DNA of 64,000 nucleotides from Actinomadura madurae (lineage in GTDB: Bacteria; Actinomycetota; Actinomycetes; Streptosporangiales; Streptosporangiaceae), in the NCBI RefSeq assembly GCF_900115095.1, contig NZ_FOVH01000001.1, positions 496,001-560,000 of the forward strand, written 5' to 3'. Position numbers and translations under genes: made by a program. Shown here in pieces: positions 8,129-17,150 of the stretch. The number at the start of each line of letters is the position of its first letter. Position 1 is the first letter of the stretch. The notes beneath the pieces were generated by a model. That model had not been told where the DNA came from and made no database searches. It worked only from the letters and a program-made list of their open reading frames with translations.

Positions 8129-8815
8129 ATGTCCAGACGCAATCTCGCTCTCGTCCCCGTGCTGCTGGCGCTGGTCTTCGCCGGTGCGTGCGATGGTGGC
8201 GGGGGAGGCGAGCCCGCGAAGAAGGCGAACTTCGACGCCGCGCAGACGTTGCGGCAGTCCGCGCAGGCCATGGGGAACGTGAAGAGCATCGCGTTCTCCC
8301 TGGAGTCGGACGGGACCACTCCGGTGATCGTGAAGAGCGGCGAGATGAAGCTGCTGCGGAGCGGGGACGCGGAGGGGACGCTGACGGTGGAGCAGCAGGG
8401 CCAGAACGTGGAGATGAAGGTCGTCGCGGTCGGCGACAGCATCTTCCTGGACGCGGGTACGGGCGGCTGGCGGAAGCTGCCGAAGGCGCTGGCGTCCGGC
8501 GTGTACGACCCTTCGGCGGTGCTCGATCCGCAGCGGGGCATCGCCGGATTGCTGTCGGCGGCGCAGGCGCCGGAGCCGCAGGCGGTGGAGAAGGTGGACG
8601 GCACGGAGACCTACCGGGTGGGCGCGAAGCTGCCGAAGGCGCAGATCGCGGGGCTGATCCCGGGTATCACCGCGGACATGGACGGCCAGGTGTGGGTGAG
8701 CCGGGCCGACAACCGGCCGGTGAAGGTGCGGGGGGCGTTCCCGGGGGGCAAGGGCGCGGTGGTGATCAAGTTCACCGAGTACGACGCCCCGTACAAGATC
8801 AGCGCACCGAAGTGA
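8129..8815 (+). CDS. lprG: LppX/LprAFG family lipoprotein, LprG-like
   Basis: A 228-residue lipoprotein with a signal peptide, lipobox 'FAGAC' and lipidated Cys21 followed by a Gly-rich spacer. The body matches the LppX_LprAFG family, whose members hold acylated lipids in a hydrophobic pocket. It is coupled to a P55-like exporter by a GTGA overlap. The same pair in mycobacteria (lprG with the Rv1410c/P55 gene) moves triacylated glycolipids or triacylglycerol to the outer envelope. The mycobacterial role is established; its extension to this genus, which lacks an LAM-type envelope of the same kind, is inference. Confidence 0.8.
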   Translation: MSRRNLALVPVLLALVFAGACDGGGGGEPAKKANFDAAQTLRQSAQAMGNVKSIAFSLESDGTTPVIVKSGEMKLLRSGDAEGTLTVEQQGQNVEMKVVAVGDSIFLDAGTGGWRKLPKALASGVYDPSAVLDPQRGIAGLLSAAQAPEPQAVEKVDGTETYRVGAKLPKAQIAGLIPGITADMDGQVWVSRADNRPVKVRGAFPGGKGAVVIKFTEYDAPYKISAPK

Positions 8816-10413
8816 GGGAGCGTCGCCGGGTCGCGATCGGCGCCGGCGGCGCGGTGGTGCTGCTGGCGGCGCTGGACGCCTATGTCGTGACGACGGTCCT
8901 GCTGCCGGTCGTGAAGGATCTCGGCATCGCGGTGAACCGGCTGGAGCGGGTGACGCCGGTCCTGACGGGGTTCCTGCTGGGGTACGTGGCGGCGATGCCG
9001 CTGCTCGGGCAGCTGTCGGACCGGTTCGGGCGGCGGCCGCTGCTGCAGGCGTGCCTGGTGTTCTTCGCGGTGGGGTCGGTGGTGACGGCGCTGGCGCAGG
9101 ACGTCCCGGTGCTGACGGCGGGGCGGGTGGTGCAGGGCGTCGCGGGCGGCGCGCTACTGCCGGTGACGATGGCGCTGGCCGGTGATCTGTGGGACGAGCG
9201 GCAGCGGCCGGTGGTGCTCGGCGCGGTGGGGGCGGCGCAGGAACTGGGGAGCGTGCTGGGCCCTCTGTACGGGGCGGGGATCGCGGCGGCGCTGGACTGG
9301 CGGGCGATCTTCTGGATCAATCTGCCGCTGGTGGCGGCCGCCATGGCGGCCGTGCAGTACGCGGTGCCCGGCGGGCGCCGGGAGGGGCCGCGGCCCGGGG
9401 TGGACGTCGTCGGGGGCCTGCTGCTGGCGCTGGGTCTGGCGCTGCTGGTCGCCGCCGTCTACAACCCGGAGCCGCAGAAGGCGGCGCTGCCGTCGTGGGG
9501 CCCGCCGGTGCTGGGCGCGGGCGCGGTGGTGCTGGTGGCGTTCGTCCTGTGGGAGGTCCGGGCGAGGACGCGGCTGTTCGACCTGTCGGGGGTGCGGCGC
9601 GTCCCGCTGCTGGCGACGCTGGGCGTGAGCCTGCTGTCGGGCGCGGCGCTGATGGTGACGCTGGTGGACGTGGTCCTGGTCGCGCAGACCGTCCTGGACA
9701 AGGACGCGACCGAGGGGGCGCTGCTGCTGACGAGGTTCCTGGTGGCGCTGCCGGTCGCGGCGGTGGCCGGCGGGCTGGTCGCGCGGCGGGTGGGGGAGCG
9801 CTGGCCGATGGCGGCGGGGATGGCGGTGTCCGCGGTCGGATACCTGCTGATCGCGGGCTGGCCGGCCGACCTGGCGAACGCGCGCTATGGGCCGCTGCCG
9901 CGCATGGACGTGGACCTGGTCGTCACCGGTCTCGGGCTCGGCCTGGTGATCGCGCCGGTGTCGTCGGCGGTGCTGGCGTTCGTCCCGGCGGCGCGGCACG
10001 GGGTGGCGTCCGCCGCGGTGGTGGTGGCGCGGATGATGGGGATGCTGCTCGGCATCTCCGCCCTGTCGGCGTGGGGGTTCCACCGGTTCCACGCGCTGAC
10101 GGCCGAGTTGAAGCCGCCGCTGCCGTTCCTGATGTCGGACGAGGAGTTCGCGCGGCAGACGAAGGTCTACAACGCGGCGCTGCAGGACGCGCTGCGGACC
10201 GAGTACCAGGAGATCTTCTGGATCACCGCCGGGATGTGCGCGCTCGGCGCGCTGCTGGCGCTGGCGGTGGGGACGCGCCGGAGCGCCGCTGATCAGGACA
10301 ATAGCCGGATTTGGTCATCACCCGGGCATAACGGGCGCGAATCGGGAAAGGATTCGGCCACCGGCGATGTGCCGATCAACGAACTCGGGAATATCCTGGG
10401 AAAGGATGGCTAA
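8812..10413 (+). CDS. MFS exporter of the P55 (Rv1410c) type
   Basis: A 533-residue transporter with about 14 helices. The start is the GTG at 8812, overlapping the lipoprotein stop. Motif D-like '[14 protein letters not shown]' and motif A '[13 protein letters not shown]' are intact. Blocks such as '[12 protein letters not shown]', '[16 protein letters not shown]', '[15 protein letters not shown]' and '[19 protein letters not shown]' read like mycobacterial P55. After the last helix there is an unusual 40-residue polar tail ending in '[11 protein letters not shown]', whose codon use is less GC-rich than the rest. Lipid or drug export partnered by the LprG-like lipoprotein is the likely job. 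Confidence 0.85.
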   Translation: MRERRRVAIGAGGAVVLLAALDAYVVTTVLLPVVKDLGIAVNRLERVTPVLTGFLLGYVAAMPLLGQLSDRFGRRPLLQACLVFFAVGSVVTALAQDVPVLTAGRVVQGVAGGALLPVTMALAGDLWDERQRPVVLGAVGAAQELGSVLGPLYGAGIAAALDWRAIFWINLPLVAAAMAAVQYAVPGGRREGPRPGVDVVGGLLLALGLALLVAAVYNPEPQKAALPSWGPPVLGAGAVVLVAFVLWEVRARTRLFDLSGVRRVPLLATLGVSLLSGAALMVTLVDVVLVAQTVLDKDATEGALLLTRFLVALPVAAVAGGLVARRVGERWPMAAGMAVSAVGYLLIAGWPADLANARYGPLPRMDVDLVVTGLGLGLVIAPVSSAVLAFVPAARHGVASAAVVVARMMGMLLGISALSAWGFHRFHALTAELKPPLPFLMSDEEFARQTKVYNAALQDALRTEYQEIFWITAGMCALGALLALAVGTRRSAADQDNSRIWSSPGHNGRESGKDSATGDVPINELGNILGKDG

Positions 10414-10455
10414 GGCCTCTTGCCGGGAGGGCACTCCCCGGGGAGGTGAACGCAG

Positions 10456-11067
10456 ATGCGCAGGTCCCGCATCGGCCGCGGAGGCACGCCGCTCACCAGG
10501 CTGCGCAGGCGCCTCGGCCTGGAGCACAACGAGCTGCGCCGCCGGGTCGACCGCGTCCAGCGGCTGGTCGGCCTCGGGCTCGTCCTGCTGCTCCTCGGCG
10601 TCGCGCCACCGCTCGCGGCCTGGGCCGCGTCCTGGTCCTACGACGCGGGCATGCGCGCGGAGAAGGCGGAGCGGGCCGACCGCCACCAGGTCGTCGCGAC
10701 GGTCACCTCGACCGGCGGCATCGGCTCCTCGGGCGACCGCTACATCCATGAGACCGTCCAGGCCAGCTGGCCCGGCGCGGACGGCAAGCCCCGGGTGGGG
10801 ACGCTGCCGAGCTGGAAGAACGCCAAGGTCGGCGCACACCGGACGATCTGGGTGGACCGGCAGGGCGACCCGACCGTCCGCCCCCGCCCGCACAGCCGCA
10901 CCGTCACCGACGCCGCCTATGCGGGCGGCGCCACCGTGCTCGGCTGCTCGCTGCCGATCCTGCTCGCCTACGCCCTGGTCCGGCGCCGCTGCGACCGGCA
11001 TCGCGACGCGATGTGGGAGGCCGACTGGGCGCGGATGGACTCCGCGGGCCACAACCCCCGTTCGTGA
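10456..11067 (+). CDS. Rv1733c-like two-helix membrane protein
   Basis: A 203-residue protein with an Arg-rich cytoplasmic N-terminus, one helix near residues 37-58, an extracytoplasmic domain of about 100 residues, and a second helix around 155-175 followed by another Arg-rich tail. This layout and the 'TWVD..G' type strand ('TIWVDRQGDPT') match the Rv1733c family, common in actinomycetes and of unknown function. The ATG at 10456 has a clear GGGGAGGTGA ribosome-binding site seven bases upstream. It stands alone, 42 bases after the exporter. Confidence 0.75.
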   Translation: MRRSRIGRGGTPLTRLRRRLGLEHNELRRRVDRVQRLVGLGLVLLLLGVAPPLAAWAASWSYDAGMRAEKAERADRHQVVATVTSTGGIGSSGDRYIHETVQASWPGADGKPRVGTLPSWKNAKVGAHRTIWVDRQGDPTVRPRPHSRTVTDAAYAGGATVLGCSLPILLAYALVRRRCDRHRDAMWEADWARMDSAGHNPRS

Positions 11068-11090
11068 CGCCGCCCGCCGGATGAGGCGCG

Positions 11091-11810
11091 TCAGTCCACG
11101 GCGATGAGGGCGCGCGCCGTCTGGACCAGGGCCGCGTTGTCGGCGGCGGGGGAGCCGTCGGGAAGGCCGAGGGTGTCCTCCAGCCCGATGCGGACGTCCA
11201 GGTTCAGCCGGGCGGCGAGGCGCAGCACGGGCCAGGCGCCGCCGTCCTCGCCGTGCAGCAGGATCGGCACGGAGAGCCGGGTGCCGAGGTCGTGCAGGAG
11301 CTCCTTGGCGGTGCCGGTCGCGGTCTCCGGGTCGGGGTCGGTGACCTCCGCGAGGATCCGTAGCACGTGGTGGGCGTGCGGCCAGGCGAGGAACCGCTGC
11401 GCCGCGTCGGTGCCGGAGAAGATCCCGGCCTCGATGGCGACGCCCCGCTCGAAGAGCGCCTCGGCGACCAGCTCGGCGCCCTCCTCGTGGAAGTTCACCG
11501 ACGCGTGGTCGGGCAGGACCGTCCAGGACCGGACGAGCGCGGCGCGCTCGCCCGGGCCGGCGGCCGTCCAGGCCCCGGTCGTCACGCCGACGTGGACGCC
11601 GGGCGTCCCGGTGCGGACGGCGGTGACGGTCTCGGCGACGTGGAGCGGGGCCATGGTGTCGGCGCCGGCGGCGTCCTTCGGGTGCACGTGGACGTCCTCG
11701 GCGCCGACGTCGATGGCGGCGCGGACCGCCGCGGCGATCTCGTCCGGGGACGTGGGAACGCCCTCGGTCCGGCTTCCGTTCGGGCAGACCTGGAGCATGG
11801 GGCCGATCAT
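11091..11810 (-). CDS. BKACE family protein (beta-keto acid cleavage enzyme, DUF849)
   Basis: A 239-residue TIM-barrel protein of the 3-keto-5-aminohexanoate cleavage family. These Zn enzymes condense or cleave beta-keto acids with acetyl-CoA. The metal motif 'DVHVHPKD' is near residue 40. 'SVNFHEEGA' and 'GLEDT' near the end are family landmarks. It is shorter than the usual 270-310 residues, as in a minor actinobacterial subgroup, so the substrate is unclear. A second start at 11798 (MLQVCPNG) fits the family consensus better than 11810; neither has a good ribosome-binding site. It lies 12 bases after the secreted hydrolase gene. Confidence 0.75.
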   Translation of the reverse strand: MIGPMLQVCPNGSRTEGVPTSPDEIAAAVRAAIDVGAEDVHVHPKDAAGADTMAPLHVAETVTAVRTGTPGVHVGVTTGAWTAAGPGERAALVRSWTVLPDHASVNFHEEGAELVAEALFERGVAIEAGIFSGTDAAQRFLAWPHAHHVLRILAEVTDPDPETATGTAKELLHDLGTRLSVPILLHGEDGGAWPVLRLAARLNLDVRIGLEDTLGLPDGSPAADNAALVQTARALIAVD

Positions 11811-11822
11811 CTCAGGTGCAGG

Positions 11823-13787
11823 TCAGGGCGTGATGACGCAGGGTCCCCCTCCGCACGCGTCCACGACGGTGCCGGTCGTGAGGAACGTCGCCTTCTGCCG
11901 GCGGGCGCCGGCGTTGTTGCGCGGGTCGGAATGCGGGTCGCGGCCCGCGGTCGGCGGGGTGTTGGTGAGCGGCGGGACGGGGGAGCCGCTGTCCCAGACG
12001 ACCATCGCGGAGCCCTCGTGGGACGCGCCGAACGTCGGGATGCCCCAGTAGGGCACCTTGTCCGGGCTCCGGCCGGGCGTGACGACGGGGGCGTGGACGC
12101 GGGCGCCGATCGTGCGGGCCTCGACCTCGGCGGCGACCGGCGCGACCTGGTGGTCGCCGAAGGCCACGTGCATCAGCACCCGGTGGGCCGGGGTGCCGGG
12201 CAGCGGGTCGTCCGTCATGTGCCAGGCGTAGCCGTCGGCCTCGCCGCGGTCCCAGAGCATCTGGATCAGCGCGATGCCGATCTGCTGGTCGAGCCTGTCC
12301 GGGTAGAACAGGTCGAGGACCCGGGCGTACTGCGGGAAGTCCGCGCTGCGGTTGAGCAGCGTGCTGTAGTTCATCGCCGGGACGCCGAGGACGGCGCGGC
12401 GGATGTCGGGGGAGACGGCGGTCAGCGCGCCGCCCATGATGCCGCCCTGGCTGTTGCCGTCGAAGGTCAGCGGGGCGCCGGTGTCGATGAGGGGCGCGCC
12501 CGCGTCGCTCTGGAAGGCCTTGTGCCCGGCGAATCCGCGGGTCATGGCGCGTCCGAGGAAGATGAAGTTCACCAGGCTCTGCTGGAGGCGGTCGGCGACC
12601 GTCCGGAAGCGGGTGAGGTCGGCGAGCGCTGAAACGACGTTCGGGACGTCCTCGTCAGCCATGCCGATCCACTTGGTCGCGCAGAACACGAAGCCGTGCT
12701 CGGACGCCATCGCCTTGACGTTGCCGGCGTCGACCTCGCCCTCGCTCCCGAGCAGGCCGTGCCCGTAGAGGGCGGGGCGCGCGGGCCGCGTGAGCGCCGA
12801 TCTGGGGATCTCGCACTGGAACGGGACGGCCTGGGAGTTGCCCGGCAGCCGGGACGGCAGGCCGTCCCCGCCCCGGTGGAGGGACGATCCGGGCAGGCCG
12901 CCGTACTGGTCGAGGTAGCTCGGCGCCCAGACGACCCCCTTCACCTCGCGGGCGATCGTGTCGTCCACGTCGTTCCTGACCTCGGTCACGAGGAACGAGG
13001 GCGAGCGGTCGCCGAGGCCGCGCAGCGCGTCGTCGCGCATGTGGAGCACGGGCCCGGCGAGGCTCTGCCGGCTCGCGACGGTGAAGTCCCAGGCGAGGTA
13101 GAGGCCGTCGCGGCCCACACCGTTCGCCTGGAGGGCGGCGAGGACCCGGCCCATGTCCCGCTGGCGCCGGGCGAGCGGGTCGGCGGCCGGCAGGTCCGGG
13201 CCGAGGATCTTGGCGAAGGCGGCGTTCGGCCCGATCGGGTCACCGGAGGCGTCCCGCAGGTCGCGCAGCGCCACGGCGTAGCGGTGGCCCTCGCGGAGGT
13301 TCCGGGCCGGACGGATGATCAGCGCCTTCCGGTCGCCGGGCGCGTTGGCGTCCAGTTCCGCCCAGTACGGCCAGCGCTCCCCGGTCGCGGTGTCCACGAG
13401 GACGATCGGCGCGTCGTCGCGCAGCGAGGCGCCGATGTCGGTGACCGGCGCCGCGCCGGTGCGGGCCAGGTCGAGGCCGGGGACGCGGCTGAGCAGCATC
13501 GACCCCGGGGAGAAGCCGTCCGCGCGGTTCCATTCGCCCGGCGCGACGGGGACGCCGAGCGCGTTCTTGATCGTCGTGCGCAGGTGGACGCGCCGGCCCG
13601 TGGACGTGGCGCCGTCCGCCACCGTGTACCAGTCGTTCGGGAAGGGCAGCAGGCACGCGGCCGGATCGATCGGGTCGCAACCGTCGCCGGTCTCCGCGGT
13701 GGCGGCCGGCGCGGCCGGGACGGTCAGGAGCGCGACCGCGGCGGCGAGCGCCGCGAGGGCCGACAGGGTGCGCTGGGGGATACGCAA
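11823..13787 (-). CDS. Secreted alpha/beta hydrolase, lipase-like
   Basis: A 654-residue exported protein. It starts at a TTG codon supported by a GGAGGTGG site five bases upstream. A signal peptide of about 31 residues ends in APAATA. The nucleophile elbow G-N-S-Q-G puts the catalytic Ser at about residue 446, and 'GDHQVAP' near residue 546 is a good candidate for the catalytic His. Six or more Cys residues, including 'CDPIDPAAC' at the mature N-terminus and 'CGGGPC' at the end, could form disulfides. The N-terminal half resembles the domain found in bacterial virulence-factor lipases. The substrate is unknown. Confidence 0.75.
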   Translation of the reverse strand: MRIPQRTLSALAALAAAVALLTVPAAPAATAETGDGCDPIDPAACLLPFPNDWYTVADGATSTGRRVHLRTTIKNALGVPVAPGEWNRADGFSPGSMLLSRVPGLDLARTGAAPVTDIGASLRDDAPIVLVDTATGERWPYWAELDANAPGDRKALIIRPARNLREGHRYAVALRDLRDASGDPIGPNAAFAKILGPDLPAADPLARRQRDMGRVLAALQANGVGRDGLYLAWDFTVASRQSLAGPVLHMRDDALRGLGDRSPSFLVTEVRNDVDDTIAREVKGVVWAPSYLDQYGGLPGSSLHRGGDGLPSRLPGNSQAVPFQCEIPRSALTRPARPALYGHGLLGSEGEVDAGNVKAMASEHGFVFCATKWIGMADEDVPNVVSALADLTRFRTVADRLQQSLVNFIFLGRAMTRGFAGHKAFQSDAGAPLIDTGAPLTFDGNSQGGIMGGALTAVSPDIRRAVLGVPAMNYSTLLNRSADFPQYARVLDLFYPDRLDQQIGIALIQMLWDRGEADGYAWHMTDDPLPGTPAHRVLMHVAFGDHQVAPVAAEVEARTIGARVHAPVVTPGRSPDKVPYWGIPTFGASHEGSAMVVWDSGSPVPPLTNTPPTAGRDPHSDPRNNAGARRQKATFLTTGTVVDACGGGPCVITP

Positions 13788-13852
13788 CGTCCACCTCCGC
13801 TGGATCCGCCGGGTCTCGGCCGATCGGTAGCGATCTTGGACCTGCCGGAGGC

Positions 13853-15133
13853 TCAGGTCAATGGCCGTCCGGAGGTGGCCACGCGGCCGCCACGTGCGGG
13901 GACGCCGGTCTTGTCGGCCGCGGTCGGGCCGTGGGACCGCAGGACGACCGGCGCGCCCGCCACCTCCTCGATCGTCGTTACCGCCTCCCCGAGCGGCGCG
14001 TAGACGGGACGCGCCCTGAGCAGGCGCTCGGTGAGGGCGGCCTGGCGGTCCAGGTCGGGTGGGCCCGTCTCCAGGCGCCCGACCCCTTCGCCGTCCATCT
14101 CGTAGGACAGGCAGACACGCAGGTCAGGACGTGCCCCCGCGACGTCCAGGTGCGTGACCGCCAGGCCGTCCACGCCGCCCGCCGCGTCCAGCGCGTACCG
14201 GAGCGCGACGGCGTCGAGGTGGCCGGCGCGGAACGCGCCCTGCCAGCGTCCCGTGCCGTTGTGCGGTTCGGGGAGGTCCGCGGTGAGCACCGGGTCCTCG
14301 GTGACGAACGGCCCCGGGCCGTGCCGGGTCGCGTAGGTGCGCAGGACGCCGAGCCGCAGCGCGGTCCCGCCGGCCTCGGCGAGCAGCGTCTCGGCGTTGG
14401 CGAACGTCGTCGTCGACCACGTCGTGTACGGGTGGAAGCCGTGCCACTCGTCCAGCAGGACGCCCTGGGCGCCCTCGAACACCACGGTCCCGCCGCGCAG
14501 CAGGCGGCGCAGGTGGGCGCCGCCGACGATCCGCACCCGCTCGGCGAAGGCGGTGAAGGCGGCGGCGCAGTCCTCGACGTCCGGGACCTCCTCCCCATCA
14601 GGGAAGGCGTCCCGGTACCAGTCGCGGACGGAGGCGAGCCGGCGCCGCAGCCGCGCGGGCGACAGGCAGTCGCCCGCGCGCGGCGCGTCCTCGTGCGCCA
14701 GGGCGTACGACGCCGTCTCGCCGATCCCCATGCCGCACGACCCGTGCCGGGCCGCGCCGCGCGCGGACTCCCGCGCGCGGTTGGCGGCCCGGTGGTACGG
14801 CGTCGTGAGCGGCGCGTCCCGGTCGGCGGTCAGCCGGTCGAGCGCGTCGCGGACGCCGAGCGCCCGCAGGTGCGCGGCCTCGGCCGCGAGCGCCAGCGGG
14901 TCGACGAGCATGAACCGCGACAGGTGCGTCCGCACGCCGGGCGTGAACGTCCCCGAGCCGAACTGGGCGAACGTGTGGTGCCGCCCGTCCCCGGCGACCA
15001 CGTTGTGCGCCGCCTGGGCCCCGCCGTTGAACCGCACGACGGCGGCCGCGGGGCCCGCCTGGCAGAGGTGGTCGACGACCGTGCCCTTGCCCGCGTCCCC
15101 GAAGCCGAGGTCGACGACGATCACGTGGTCCAC
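13853..15133 (-). CDS. Divergent adenylosuccinate synthetase-like enzyme
   Basis: A 426-residue PurA homologue. 'GFGDAGKGT' at residues 10-18 corresponds to the GDEGKGK loop of PurA, with the catalytic Asp13 kept but the next Glu changed to Ala. 'FNGGAQAAHN' keeps the catalytic His (His43). 'GSCGMGIGETASYAL' stands where housekeeping PurA has the G-T-T-x-(K/R)-G-I-G-P-x-Y loop. The protein is therefore probably an active GTP- or ATP-dependent ligase on a changed purine-like substrate, not the housekeeping enzyme. GTG start, four bases after the VWA gene. It is the last gene of the Nudix/J-domain/VWA operon and its product may make or modify a nucleotide used by that system. Confidence 0.75.
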   Translation of the reverse strand: MDHVIVVDLGFGDAGKGTVVDHLCQAGPAAAVVRFNGGAQAAHNVVAGDGRHHTFAQFGSGTFTPGVRTHLSRFMLVDPLALAAEAAHLRALGVRDALDRLTADRDAPLTTPYHRAANRARESARGAARHGSCGMGIGETASYALAHEDAPRAGDCLSPARLRRRLASVRDWYRDAFPDGEEVPDVEDCAAAFTAFAERVRIVGGAHLRRLLRGGTVVFEGAQGVLLDEWHGFHPYTTWSTTTFANAETLLAEAGGTALRLGVLRTYATRHGPGPFVTEDPVLTADLPEPHNGTGRWQGAFRAGHLDAVALRYALDAAGGVDGLAVTHLDVAGARPDLRVCLSYEMDGEGVGRLETGPPDLDRQAALTERLLRARPVYAPLGEAVTTIEEVAGAPVVLRSHGPTAADKTGVPARGGRVATSGRPLT

Positions 15134-15137
15134 GGGG

Positions 15138-16109
15138 TCAGAGCCGGGTCGTCGCGGACGGGGCGGCGGCGTCCAGGCCCGGCGGGGTGGGCGCCACCGC
15201 GACCGGGGCGCGGGACGCCTCCAGCCGGGCGAGGGCGCGCGACACCGAGGCGCCCGCGTCCGACCCGGCCTCCTCCAGGTGCTCCAGGCCCTCGTCCAGG
15301 TCGATGGCGTCCTCGGCGAGCCCGACGGTCAGCGCGATCGTCTCGCAGACGGCGTCCAGGTCGTCCAGGTAGAGGACGTTCTGGCCGAGCAGCTCCTGCC
15401 AGAAGTCCTTCAGCTCGCGGCTTCCGGCGTGGTAGGCGCCCTCGGGGATGATGAAGTACACGTCGTACATCCGCTGCAGCTCGCGGACGAGGGCGGCGAC
15501 CGGGACGTCCTCGTCCGGCTCGCCCCCGATGACCTTGGCGATCTCGCGCCGCTTGGCCTTGGGGTAGGCCAGCTCGTCGCCGATCATGAACAGGTAGCCG
15601 CGCTTCCCGCGCTTCTCGAAGCAGTCGATCGAGGTGTGCCGGGCCATGAGGTACATGGCCAGCTCGTACGACTCGCGCATCTGGCCGCCGCCCCCGCCCT
15701 CCAGCAGGATCTTGCCGAGGTCGTCGTCCATCCGGTTGTCGGCCTCGAACTGGCCGACCTGCAGCGGCGCGCGGTCGCAGGTCGCGTCGCCGACCGCGCC
15801 GAACAGGATGTGCGGGTGCTCGACGTACCCCTTGCGCAGCAGCAGCCCGAGCAGGTCGGGGAGCTTGGTCTGCAGCGTCCGCGGCACGGTCCCCATCGAG
15901 CCGGTCACGTCGAACAGGACGCCGATCGCGAGCGACTCGGGGTGGTCCTCGGAGTCCCGGCTCTCCCGGACGGTCACGCCGCGCGGGTCCAGGTCGGGGT
16001 GGACGGTGGTGGCGCCGCCGTCGGAGTAGGCGAACGCGCTGGCGCCGGTGGACGCGCGGTAGCTCGCGCGTGCGGCGTAGACGTCGGTGGACCAGTTTCC
16101 GCTTCCCAT
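15138..16109 (-). CDS. von Willebrand factor A domain protein
   Basis: A 323-residue cytoplasmic protein, with no signal or membrane segment. A VWA fold begins near residue 60 with the metal-ion-dependent adhesion motif 'DVTGSM' at 67-72, a DxTxS-type variant of DxSxS. Supporting features are a Gly-rich loop 'EGGGGGQMRESYELA' and 'IGDELAYP' for the last metal-contacting loop. The C-terminal 60 residues are helical and acidic ('EDAIDLDEGLEHLEEAGSD'). Bacterial VWA proteins usually act as Mg-dependent scaffolds. It lies 12 bases after the J-domain gene and is followed by the PurA-like gene. Confidence 0.85.
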   Translation of the reverse strand: MGSGNWSTDVYAARASYRASTGASAFAYSDGGATTVHPDLDPRGVTVRESRDSEDHPESLAIGVLFDVTGSMGTVPRTLQTKLPDLLGLLLRKGYVEHPHILFGAVGDATCDRAPLQVGQFEADNRMDDDLGKILLEGGGGGQMRESYELAMYLMARHTSIDCFEKRGKRGYLFMIGDELAYPKAKRREIAKVIGGEPDEDVPVAALVRELQRMYDVYFIIPEGAYHAGSRELKDFWQELLGQNVLYLDDLDAVCETIALTVGLAEDAIDLDEGLEHLEEAGSDAGASVSRALARLEASRAPVAVAPTPPGLDAAAPSATTRL

Positions 16110-16121
16110 GATCTCTCTCCT

Positions 16122-17150
16122 TCAGCGGGGAACGGGCAGGTGGAAGGGGCGGAAGCGGCGCGGGCCGTAGAGCCGCTCCAGCAGCTCGTCCAGCTCGGCG
16201 AGCAGCCGCCAGGCGTCCGCGGGGCGCCGGTTCTGCGCGGGGAGCGTGCAGCCCCGCGCGAACGAGCGCATCGCCTTGGGCGCCTTGTCGCCCATCAGGT
16301 CGGTGATGCACCGGGTGGCCATGAAGATGTCGGTCGCCGGGCTCGCCGTCCGCCGTCCCGGCACCTCGGGCGGGTACCAGCCGGCGTACCGGTCGACCAT
16401 CGCCGGGACGCGCCCGGACGGGTCGGTGTGCGCGTAGCAGCCGGGGACGGAGTAGCACCAGTCGACCAGGACCAGGCCGTGCTCCTCCGGGTGGATCAGC
16501 ACGTGGTCGGGGAGCACCGCGCCGTGCAGGACGCCCGCGCGGTGCGCGAAGCCGAGGCCGACCAGCAGCCGCCGCCACATCCAGGCCGCGTCGCGCGGGT
16601 CGACGCCGTCCGGATACGCCCGCCCGACCTCGGCCAGGCTGTGGAACCCGTCCAGCGCGGTGATCACGTTGACCTGGCGCTGCGCGCCGGTGGCGGCGTC
16701 CCGGTGCCGGAACGACTCGACCAGCCGCGGGACGTAGGGCAGGAACTTCCCGTCGCCGTCCTTGGGGAGCTGGCGGAGCGCCACGGCCTCGCGTTCGACC
16801 AGGTCGCCGTCGCGCGGGTCGCGCGGCATCTTCAGCAGGACGTCGCGGCCGGGGCCGACCCGCGCCCGGTACAGCTCGGCGAGGTCGCCGCCGATGGCGC
16901 CGCCGTCCAGCCGGTACGCGTGCCGGCGCGTGGTGATCGTCGCCGGGTCGCCGCCGCGGTAGCCCCGCCAGAGGTCGTTGAGGCGGATGAACGCGTCGCG
17001 GGTCCGCCCGCCGGTCGCGTCCGGGTGGACGAGCCGGGCGAGCCGCCGGTAGCGCCGCGCCGCCTCCGCCTCGTCGTCGCCGAACAGGTCGGCGGGCACC
17101 CGCGCCCGGTCCAGCCGCGCCAGCGCCTCGTCCAGCCGGTGCCCGCTCAT
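16122..17150 (-). CDS. J-domain protein fused to a kinase-like (probable pseudokinase) domain
   Basis: A 342-residue protein. Residues 20-65 form a short J domain with the diagnostic HPD at 42-44 ('ARLVHPDATG'), so it can probably stimulate an Hsp70. Residues 80-300 look like a Ser/Thr protein kinase: candidate ATP-binding Lys107 in 'VLLKMPRD', and 'LHGAVLPDHVLIHP' at about 208-221 in the place of the HRDLKPxN loop. In that loop the catalytic Asp is replaced by Ala211. The DFG motif is 'VDWC' with Asp230 kept. Nucleotide binding is possible, but ordinary phosphotransfer is unlikely. The ATG overlaps the Nudix stop by four bases. Confidence 0.75.
   Translation of the reverse strand: MSGHRLDEALARLDRARVPADLFGDDEAEAARRYRRLARLVHPDATGGRTRDAFIRLNDLWRGYRGGDPATITTRRHAYRLDGGAIGGDLAELYRARVGPGRDVLLKMPRDPRDGDLVEREAVALRQLPKDGDGKFLPYVPRLVESFRHRDAATGAQRQVNVITALDGFHSLAEVGRAYPDGVDPRDAAWMWRRLLVGLGFAHRAGVLHGAVLPDHVLIHPEEHGLVLVDWCYSVPGCYAHTDPSGRVPAMVDRYAGWYPPEVPGRRTASPATDIFMATRCITDLMGDKAPKAMRSFARGCTLPAQNRRPADAWRLLAELDELLERLYGPRRFRPFHLPVPR

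Noticed and set aside
10421..10447. Hairpin CCGGGAG/CTCCCCGG before the Rv1733c-like gene
   Set aside because: It needs a bulge and overlaps the ribosome-binding site; in DNA this GC-rich such short matches are frequent.
13853..15133. Housekeeping purA
   Set aside because: Key substrate loops differ and the gene is embedded in an operon unrelated to purine synthesis.
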